From assembly GCA_029932425.1 (NCBI GenBank), contig JAOZQC010000252.1, positions 1 to 5,574 of the forward strand: DNA of 5,574 nucleotides, written 5' to 3'. The position numbers and the translations under genes were made by a program. How positions within the stretch are numbered: position 1 is the stretch's first letter; every line of letters starts with the position of its first letter. Source of the stretch: Planctomycetota bacterium (lineage in GTDB: Bacteria; Planctomycetota; JAJSAM01). A model generated the notes under the pieces. It saw only the letters and a program-made list of their open reading frames with translations, ran no database searches and was not told where the DNA came from. Below, one piece after another: positions 1 through 4,247 of the stretch.

Positions 1-251
1 GCGGCGAGGATGGCGAGGATCGGCAGGAGGAACACCACCACCGCGGGGCCCAGGGTGCGCAGCTCCGGCACCTCCAGGAGAAGCCTGGTTCCGGGGGTGA
101 GCTCGGGAGAGGCCGCCACCTCGAGGAGCCGGCCCGACGGCCCCTCGCGGCAGTTCCCGCAACCCGCTCCGCACCTCTCCGGGGACACGGGTACGATTTC
201 CACCGTGGCCCGGTCGCCCTCGACGCTCCTGACGATCCCTTCTTCCAGCAT
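1..251 (-). CDS. RseC/MucC-family integral membrane protein, N-terminal part (gene runs off the window)
   Basis: Eighty-three residues are visible. They open with MLEEGIVRSVEGDRATVEIV, the typical start of RseC/MucC proteins: a small beta-rich cytoplasmic domain. A cysteine cluster follows (Cys27, Cys31, Cys34; C-x3-C-x2-C), as in the family, where such cysteines are thought to bind a metal or Fe-S centre. After a segment containing LTPGTRLLLEVPE comes the first membrane helix (about residues 68-83, with the family's internal proline at 77), cut by the window edge. Full-length members have about 140-160 residues and two helices. Known members modulate sigma-E signalling or act with Rnf-type complexes in reducing SoxR; which applies here cannot be seen. 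The ATG is chosen because it gives the conserved family start, although the ribosome-binding site is weak (purine-rich AAGCGAGCGGG). The gene sits behind its own sigma54-like promoter (351-366), so it is probably a transcription unit separate from the TPR gene. Confidence 0.8.
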   Translation of the reverse strand, partial: MLEEGIVRSVEGDRATVEIVPVSPERCGAGCGNCREGPSGRLLEVAASPELTPGTRLLLEVPELRTLGPAVVVFLLPILAILA

Positions 252-350
252 GCCCGCTCGCTTCGCCCTGCAACTGGCGCGTTTCCGGCGCGATTGTGCG
301 CGGTTCCGCTCGCGAAACCCACCGGAAACCCGCCGACTCACCCGTTACGG

Positions 351-366
351 AGCAAACCCCGGGCCA
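351..366 (-). promoter_or_regulatory. Candidate sigma54 (-24/-12) promoter for the RseC-like gene
   Basis: The minus strand reads TGGCCCGGGGTTTGCT. This differs from the sigma54 consensus TGGCACG-N4-TTGCW at one position (A to C) and keeps the invariant GG-N10-GC spacing (GG at 365-364, GC at 353-352). The predicted start site is near 340, giving a leader of about 89 nt before the ATG at 251. A CGAC-N6-GTCG palindrome lies about 119 bp upstream of that start. A chance match in GC-rich DNA is possible, but the strict spacing, the TTGCT and the upstream palindrome argue for a real site. Confidence 0.55.
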
Positions 367-420
367 CGAAGGTCACTACGGAGGCGGGAGTGAATGGGAC
401 CCTTGCGGGCTCCTCCCGGG

Positions 421-448
421 CCCCTCTCCCCGCAACCCCTCTCTCCCC
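421..448 (-). other. Four-tract G-quadruplex motif
   Basis: The minus strand has four GGGG tracts (448-445, 439-436, 431-428, 424-421) separated by loops of 5, 4 and 3 nt (AGAGA, TTGC, AGA). This fits the standard intramolecular G-quadruplex pattern. It lies 9 nt past the TPR gene's stop, so it would be in the 3' end of that transcript, and between the palindrome at 453-466 and the sigma54-like promoter at 351-366. A role in transcript 3'-end formation or stability, or in DNA structure between enhancer and promoter, is inference only. Confidence 0.5.
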
Positions 449-452
449 TCAC

Positions 453-466
453 CGACTTACCCGTCG
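453..466. promoter_or_regulatory. Palindrome CGAC-N6-GTCG, candidate enhancer site upstream of the RseC-like gene
   Basis: The plus strand reads CGACTTACCCGTCG, with perfect 4-bp arms and a 6-bp spacer. It overlaps the TAA stop of the TPR gene (457-459). Its centre is about 95 bp upstream of the -24 GG at 364-365, or about -119 from the predicted start, in the normal range for a sigma54 enhancer site. The same arms and spacer occur at 2868-2881, in front of the other sigma54-like promoter. Binding by the regulator encoded at 2874-4247 is inferred. Confidence 0.45.
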
Positions 467-1896
467 AGCTCCTCGAGCCAGGTCCGGACGCGGGGATCCC
501 GGCCGCCCCGCCGGAGGTACTCGCGGTACGCCTTCCTCGCCCGGCCCCTGTCCTTGAGCTTCTCCTGGTAGAGGAGCCCCAGGTTCATCCAGGCGTCCAG
601 GTTCCCCGGCTCCGCCTTCAGCACCTTCTCGAAGAGCCGCGCGGCCCGCCGCGCGTCTCCCGCTCCCAGGTACGCGAAGGCCAGGTCCATGAGGGAGGCG
701 GGGGTCTCGCCGGCCAGCTCCGCGGCCTTGGCGTAGGCCCGGAGGGCTTCCCGCCAGCGCTTGCCGGACGCGTAGAGCGCCCCCAGCGCCCGCGGGTAGT
801 CCGGGTTCCCCTTGTCGATCCCCGCCGCCTTCCGGTAGGCCTTCTCGGCCCCCTTCGCATCCCCCCCGTACTCCAGGCAGAGCCCGCGGAAGTACCACGC
901 GTAGGCGGACTCCGGGTGGGCGTCCAGGGCCTTGGCGGCCCAGGTGAGAGCGAGGGAGGGCCGGCCCCCGGAGAGCTCGAGGTAGGCCATGTTGAGGAGG
1001 GTGGTCTCGTTCACGGGGTCGGCGCGGAGCGCCCGGTCCAGCGCCGCGCGGGCGAGGTCGTGGTGCCCCAGGCGGAGGTACATGGAGAAGAGGAGGTTCA
1101 GGGACACGACGTTCAGGGAGTCCAGCGCCACCGCCTTCTTGTAGAAGACGAGGGCTCCGATGGGGTCGTGGTTCGCGGCCCGGGCCATCCCGATCCCGAT
1201 GAGAGGCATGGGGTCGGCGGGCGCGAGCAGGCGGGCCCGTTCGAGGACCTTCTCCGCCTCCTTGTAGCCCCCCTTTCGAACCAGCAGCAGGCCCAGGTTG
1301 ATGAGGGCCGGCACGAACCGCTCGTCGAGAACCAGGGCCTCGCGGTAGTACATCTCCGCCTTGCCGAGGTCCCCGCCGCTCTCCGCGAGCCAGCCGAGAG
1401 CGTTCACCGCCACGGGGGAGTCCGGGTCCACCTTGCGGGCCAGGATCAGGGCCTTCTCCGCGTCCTTCGGGCGGTGCCGCTTCGCGTACTCGTTCCCCAG
1501 GGCGCACAGTGCCCAGTAATGCCGCGGATCGAGCTTCAGCGCCCTCCGGAGGACCGGGAGCGCCCGGCGCCCGTCGAGGAGGCGGGCGTAGAGGTAGAGG
1601 TCGTCGGCGGTGGCGTCCTCCCCCGTCGCCGCCTCCCGGTAGAGCCGGCGCAGGGCCTCCCCCTCGCCCCGGGCCAGGCGAAGATCCTGGTAGGCCACGT
1701 GGGCGGCGAGGGACTCGGGGTGGTCGGCCACGAGGCGGCTCGCCCGGAGGAGCGCCTGGTCGTACTCCCCCCTCGCCCGGAGCCGGTGGATGACCGCCAG
1801 CTCCGTGGAGAGAGAAGCCGGGGGGGCGTCCTTCGCGGACGCCCCCCCCGCCGCCGCTCCGAGGAGGGTCAGGGAAAGGAGGAGCCTGCCGATCAA
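457..1896 (-). CDS. Exported tetratricopeptide-repeat (TPR) protein, about ten TPRs
   Basis: The product is 479 residues. Residues 1-21 form a signal peptide (MIGRLLLSLTLLGAAAGGASA, cleaved before KD); no cysteine is available for lipidation, so a soluble periplasmic or secreted protein is likely. An N-terminal helical region (about 30-118) precedes consecutive TPR-like units starting near residues 127, 162, 196, 228, 262, 296, 331, 365, 398 and 433, with A-x-x-x-Y/F-x-x-A-L-x-L-D-P type ends such as AVALD, ALRADP and VLKAEP. TPR arrays are protein-binding scaffolds; no catalytic domain is present. The TTG start is chosen because it gives the signal peptide, has GAGG 7 nt upstream, and overlaps the previous stop as TTGA, implying translational coupling to the disordered secreted protein. 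The frame stays open upstream, but that stretch is an Arg/Gly-rich shadow of the neighbour. Partner and function are unknown; the disordered neighbour is the obvious candidate partner. Confidence 0.88.
   Translation of the reverse strand: MIGRLLLSLTLLGAAAGGASAKDAPPASLSTELAVIHRLRARGEYDQALLRASRLVADHPESLAAHVAYQDLRLARGEGEALRRLYREAATGEDATADDLYLYARLLDGRRALPVLRRALKLDPRHYWALCALGNEYAKRHRPKDAEKALILARKVDPDSPVAVNALGWLAESGGDLGKAEMYYREALVLDERFVPALINLGLLLVRKGGYKEAEKVLERARLLAPADPMPLIGIGMARAANHDPIGALVFYKKAVALDSLNVVSLNLLFSMYLRLGHHDLARAALDRALRADPVNETTLLNMAYLELSGGRPSLALTWAAKALDAHPESAYAWYFRGLCLEYGGDAKGAEKAYRKAAGIDKGNPDYPRALGALYASGKRWREALRAYAKAAELAGETPASLMDLAFAYLGAGDARRAARLFEKVLKAEPGNLDAWMNLGLLYQEKLKDRGRARKAYREYLRRGGRDPRVRTWLEELDG
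1820..1848. repeat. Perfect 12-bp inverted repeat (strong hairpin) near the 5' end of the TPR gene
   Basis: Positions 1820-1831 (GGGGGGGCGTCC) are exactly complementary to 1837-1848 (GGACGCCCCCCC), with a 5-nt loop (TTCGC on the plus strand). In the TPR mRNA this is a very GC-rich stem at nucleotides 49-77 after the TTG start, covering the signal-peptidase region (residues 17-26). Downstream in the transcript the sequence is GGCTTCTCTCTCC, pyrimidine-rich but without a true U-run, so it is not a classical terminator. It could attenuate expression of the second gene of the operon, stabilise an mRNA end, or be a by-product of GC-rich codons. Confidence 0.6.
1893..1896 (-). promoter_or_regulatory. 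TTGA stop/start overlap coupling the secreted protein and TPR genes
   Basis: TTG (1896-1894) starts the TPR gene and TGA (1895-1893) ends the upstream gene, sharing two bases. GAGG at 1907-1904, 7 nt before the TTG, serves as ribosome-binding site inside the upstream coding sequence. This decides the TTG start and points to translational coupling of the two exported proteins. Confidence 0.75.
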
Positions 1897-2759
1897 CCCT
1901 GGTCCTCGCCTCCGGATCCCGCGTTCTCGCGGTCCTTCTTCCGCTCGCGCTCCGGATCGCAGTCCTCGGGAGACGGCCGGTCCCCGTCCGGCTCGCACTC
2001 GCGACTCCGGTCGCGATCCGGGTCCGGGCAGCCTTCCTTCACGCGGTCCTTGCCCGCATCGGGGGCGGCCCCGTGATCGCCGCCGGGGCCTCCCACGGGG
2101 CCCGCCCCGGGCTTCGCCTTGCCGCCCCCGGGTGCGGCGCCGCCCACGGGCCCCGCTCCGGGCTGGGCCTGACCGCCCGCCGGGGCGGCGGGGATCCGGC
2201 CCGCCCCCGCGCCGGCCGCTCCGCCGGGCTGGCCGGCCTGCTGGTTCAGGCACTGGCGGAGCCTCTGCAGGAGCTGGTTCAGCAGGTTCTGCCGGCAGTT
2301 CTGCGCGGCCTGCTGCTGGGCGTTCCGGTTCGCCTGCCGGCGGTTCTGGTTCAGGGCGCCGCCCGGGTTCTTCGCCGGGGGCGCGTTCCCGCCCCGGTTC
2401 CCGCCCGGCCCCGCGTTCGGTCCCTGACCGCCCGGGTTCAGACCGGGCTGTCCGCCGGCGGGGGGCTGATGCTGGTTCCGGTCCTGGTTCCCGTCCTTGT
2501 TCTTGTTCCCGTCCTTGTTCCCCTGGTCGCCGTTCCGGTCGCCCTGGTCGCCGCCCTGGTCCCGCTGGCCGTCGCCGCCGCGGTCGCCGCGGGGGGGAGG
2601 AGGGGACCGGTGGTCGCCGCCGCTCCCACCGCCCCGGTCACCGCCGCCGTTTCCACCGCATCCGCCCGGACCGCCCCGGGCCCAGGCCGTCCCCCCGCCG
2701 GCCAGCACCAGGGCCAGGGCCGCCGCGAGCGGGACGAGAATGAGGATCTTCTTCACCAT
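1893..2759 (-). CDS. Secreted, low-complexity Gly/Asn/Gln/Pro-rich protein of unknown function
   Basis: I do not recognise this 288-residue protein. Residues 1-27 are a clear signal peptide (MVKKILILVP, then an Ala/Leu core, cleavage after TAWA). The rest is probably mostly disordered. About 28-100 is a Gly/Asp/Asn/Gln tract with KDGNxN-like repeats; 100-136 is Gly/Pro/Asn-rich. About 137-175 is a Gln/Asn/Arg-rich, helix-prone segment with leucines every 3-4 residues, bounded by Cys155 and Cys170. A 17-residue tandem repeat containing PGAGPVGG starts at 200 and 217. The acidic/basic tail carries Cys244, Cys255 and Cys267, each followed within two residues by Asp or Pro-Asp, faintly like thrombospondin type 3 calcium repeats. 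The mature part has no Phe, Tyr, Trp, Met or Thr. The ATG has GGAGG 7 nt upstream and a sigma54-like promoter behind it. The frame is supported by near-total G/C at third positions, the signal peptide and the TTGA coupling to the TPR gene. An envelope, matrix or adhesion role is speculation. Confidence 0.8.
   Translation of the reverse strand: MVKKILILVPLAAALALVLAGGGTAWARGGPGGCGGNGGGDRGGGSGGDHRSPPPPRGDRGGDGQRDQGGDQGDRNGDQGNKDGNKNKDGNQDRNQHQPPAGGQPGLNPGGQGPNAGPGGNRGGNAPPAKNPGGALNQNRRQANRNAQQQAAQNCRQNLLNQLLQRLRQCLNQQAGQPGGAAGAGAGRIPAAPAGGQAQPGAGPVGGAAPGGGKAKPGAGPVGGPGGDHGAAPDAGKDRVKEGCPDPDRDRSRECEPDGDRPSPEDCDPERERKKDRENAGSGGEDQG
2088..2169. repeat. 51-bp tandem repeat unit within the secreted protein gene (two partial copies)
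   Basis: The stretches at 2088-2118 and 2139-2169 are near-identical and 51 bp apart. They encode the two PGAGPVGG motifs (residues 200-207 and 217-224), a 17-residue period. The third-position differences between copies suggest the duplication is not recent or has been maintained at protein level. Confidence 0.65.
2471..2590. repeat. Degenerate short tandem repeats encoding the Asp/Asn/Gln/Gly tract
   Basis: A low-complexity stretch built from variants of GGTCGCC, CTGGTCC and TTGTTCC on the plus strand. The clearest unit is an 18-bp period: GTTCCCGTCCTTGTTC occurs at 2487-2502 and again at 2505-2520, encoding KDGN-type hexapeptides. Such arrays commonly change length by slippage, so protein length may differ between strains; it is also a place where assembly errors are likely. 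Confidence 0.65.
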
Positions 2760-2766
2760 GTCCGAG

Positions 2767-2771
2767 CCTCC
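2767..2771 (-). promoter_or_regulatory. Ribosome-binding site fixing the start of the secreted protein
   Basis: The minus strand carries GGAGG with a 7-nt spacer to the ATG at 2759. It decides this start over a possible TTG at 2873, which would add 38 charged residues before the signal peptide and has no such site. Confidence 0.8.
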
Positions 2772-2798
2772 GTCTCCGTTCTCCCTGCGACCCTCGTT

Positions 2799-2814
2799 CG
2801 CAACGGCCGTGCCG
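2799..2814 (-). promoter_or_regulatory. Candidate sigma54 (-24/-12) promoter for the secreted protein/TPR operon
   Basis: The minus strand reads CGGCACGGCCGTTGCG against the consensus TGGCACG-N4-TTGCW. GGCACG and TTGC match exactly, only the flanking T and W differ, and the GG-N10-GC spacing is exact (GG 2813-2812, GC 2801-2800). The predicted start is near 2788, giving a leader of about 28 nt that includes the GGAGG site. It lies in the 114-bp gap directly downstream of a sigma54-activator gene with an intact GAFTGA loop, and a CGAC-N6-GTCG palindrome sits about 86 bp upstream of the start. Confidence 0.65.
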
Positions 2815-2867
2815 GAACGCTTCCCGGTTCGGATGCGCCGGGGCGGGCGGCGATTTCGTCCGAAGTG

Positions 2868-2881
2868 CGACAATTATGTCG
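2868..2881. promoter_or_regulatory. Palindrome CGAC-N6-GTCG, candidate enhancer site upstream of the secreted protein operon
   Basis: The plus strand reads CGACAATTATGTCG, with 5-bp arms (CGACA/TGTCG) around ATTA, an AT island unusual for this DNA. It overlaps the TAA stop of the response regulator (2874-2876). The centre is about 62 bp upstream of the -24 GG, near -86 from the predicted start, typical for enhancer-bound sigma54 activators. Its twin is at 453-466. Autologous binding by the adjacent regulator's Fis-type HTH is inferred. Confidence 0.5.
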
Positions 2882-4247
2882 GTTCGATCCCGTATTTCTT
2901 CATCTTGTATCGGATCACCCGCTCCGCGATCCCCAGCGAGCGGGCGGCCCGGGCCTTGATTCCCCCCGCCTCGGCAAGGGCTCGCCGGATGGCCCGCCGC
3001 TCGAGCTCCTCCACCAGCTCCGGGAGCGTGCGGCCGGCGGGATCGGGCGCGGACGGATCCTCCGCGGCGGCCCCCCGCACCCGCTCCGGCAGGTCCTCCA
3101 CGCGGATCTGGTCCCCGGTCCCCAGGATCACCGCCCTCTCGAGGATGTTCGACAGCTCCCGGATGTTCCCGGGGAAGGGATAACGGAGGAGGAGGTCCAC
3201 CGCCTCCCGGGAGACGGGACGGGGGGGGATCCCCGCCTCCGCGGATGCCCGCGCCACGATCTCGGGAATGAGGGCCGCGATGTCCTCGCGCCGATTCCGG
3301 AGCGGGGGCACGTGGATCGTGATCACCTGGATGCGGTAGTAGAGATCCTCCCGGAAACGCCCCGCCCGCACCTCCTCCTCCAGGTCCCGGTTCGTGGCCG
3401 CGAGGATCCGCACGTCCACCCGGATCGGACGCCCCTCGCCCACGCGGACGATCTCCTTCTCCTGGAGCGCCCGGAGGAGCTTCGCCTGCGTGGAGGGGGC
3501 CAGCTCCCCGATCTCGTCGAGGAGGAGGGTGCCCCCGTCCGCCTCGAGGAACCGGCCGTCGCGGTCCCGGTGAGCACCCGTGAACGCTCCCTTCACGTGC
3601 CCGAAGAGCTCCGTCTCCAGGAGGGTCTCCGGCAGCGCCGCGCAGTTCACCCGCACGTAGGGCCGGTCCCGGCGCCGGCTCCGGGCCTGGATGAGATCCG
3701 CGATCCGCTCCTTCCCGGTGCCGCTCTCCCCCGTGATGAGGACCGTGGAATCGGTGGCGGCCACGCGGGCGGCCATGCGCAGGACCTCCTGCATCGTCTT
3801 GGACTCCGCCACCAGGCCTTCCACATCGATCCGGTCCTTCAGGCGGTCGCGGAGGCGCCGCACCTCGTGCCGGAGCTCCCGCTTCTCGAGCAGCTTCCGG
3901 ATCCGGAGCTCGAGAACGGCGAGATCCACGGGCTTGGTGAGGAAGTCCTCCGCCCCCTCCCTCATGGCGGAGACCGCCGTCTCCACGCTGCCGTAGGCGG
4001 TGACCACGATGAAATCCACGTAGGGGTTCTCCGCCCGCGCCCAGCGGAGAAGATCCAGTCCCGTCTCCCCCCCGAGCCGCATGTCGGTGACCGCGACGTC
4101 CACGGACTCGGAGCGGAGGAGGGAGCGGGCGGCGGGGACGTCCGCCGCCCGGAGGGTGCGCACCCCCAGGCTCTCGAGGAAGCCCGCGAGCTGCTCCCGC
4201 TGCCCGGGGTCATCCTCCACCACCAGGATCGTGGCCGGCTCGTGCAC
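2874..4247 (-). CDS. Sigma54-dependent response regulator (NtrC/AtoC/ZraR type)
   Basis: The 457-residue product has the full NtrC-family layout. The receiver domain (about 5-118) has the acidic pair Asp12/Asp13, phosphoacceptor Asp55 in VTDMRL, Thr83 and Lys105 in LTKP. A short helical linker (120-140) leads to the AAA+ sigma54-interaction domain (about 142-375): Walker A GESGTGKE (173-180), GAFTGA loop (220-225, intact, contacts sigma54), Walker B LLLDEIGEL with Asp244-Glu245, ATNRDL (284-289), arginine-finger region REDLYYRI (299-306) and GNIREL (360-365). A Fis-type HTH (about 418-455) ends the protein. Phosphorylated by the kinase just upstream, it should form a hexamer that drives sigma54 RNA polymerase open-complex formation. 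The GTG start has AAGGTGAGG ending 8 nt upstream and directly precedes the receiver's first strand; the frame is open further upstream, but that part is a shadow of the kinase. Likely targets are the two sigma54-like promoters in this window. The physiological signal is unknown. Confidence 0.95.
   Translation of the reverse strand: MHEPATILVVEDDPGQREQLAGFLESLGVRTLRAADVPAARSLLRSESVDVAVTDMRLGGETGLDLLRWARAENPYVDFIVVTAYGSVETAVSAMREGAEDFLTKPVDLAVLELRIRKLLEKRELRHEVRRLRDRLKDRIDVEGLVAESKTMQEVLRMAARVAATDSTVLITGESGTGKERIADLIQARSRRRDRPYVRVNCAALPETLLETELFGHVKGAFTGAHRDRDGRFLEADGGTLLLDEIGELAPSTQAKLLRALQEKEIVRVGEGRPIRVDVRILAATNRDLEEEVRAGRFREDLYYRIQVITIHVPPLRNRREDIAALIPEIVARASAEAGIPPRPVSREAVDLLLRYPFPGNIRELSNILERAVILGTGDQIRVEDLPERVRGAAAEDPSAPDPAGRTLPELVEELERRAIRRALAEAGGIKARAARSLGIAERVIRYKMKKYGIEPT

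Noticed and set aside
293..298. CACAAT as a sigma70 -10 element for the RseC-like gene
   Set aside because: No acceptable -35 hexamer at the right distance; the sigma54-like match is much better.
367..420. Intrinsic terminator after the TPR gene (GGGC...GCCC pairing near 404-420)
   Set aside because: Only a 4-bp stem with a long loop and no U-run; no convincing intrinsic terminator is visible anywhere in the window.
449..1507. Minus-strand open frame of 352 codons in another phase within the TPR gene
   Set aside because: Gly/Arg/Pro-rich product with no recognisable repeats or domains; it overlaps the TPR frame, which shows strong TPR periodicity.
2000..2015. Palindrome CGCGACTCCGGTCGCG resembling the regulator sites
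   Set aside because: The spacer is 4, not 6, it lies inside the secreted protein gene and is explained by Asp-Arg-rich codons; no promoter is nearby.
394..2076. Long plus-strand open frame (560 codons) opposite the TPR gene, and another at 1790-2743 opposite the secreted protein gene
   Set aside because: Both are antisense shadows in GC-rich DNA: compositionally odd products (Pro/Val/Glu/Arg-rich or Arg/Pro-rich), no domain, no signal peptide, no good ribosome-binding site, while the minus strand encodes clear TPRs and a signal peptide.
1897..2253. N-terminal extension of the TPR frame
   Set aside because: The added 119 residues are Arg/Gly/Pro-rich shadow of the secreted protein gene and would bury the signal peptide; the TTG at 1896 has a ribosome-binding site and a TTGA overlap.
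1893..2759. PEP-CTERM/exosortase-type secreted protein
   Set aside because: The C-terminus lacks a PEP motif, membrane helix and basic tail, and no exosortase gene is in view.
2760..2873. TTG at 2873 as start of the secreted protein, immediately after the regulator stop
   Set aside because: It would put 38 charged residues before a textbook signal peptide and would cover the sigma54-like promoter; the ATG at 2759 has GGAGG 7 nt upstream.
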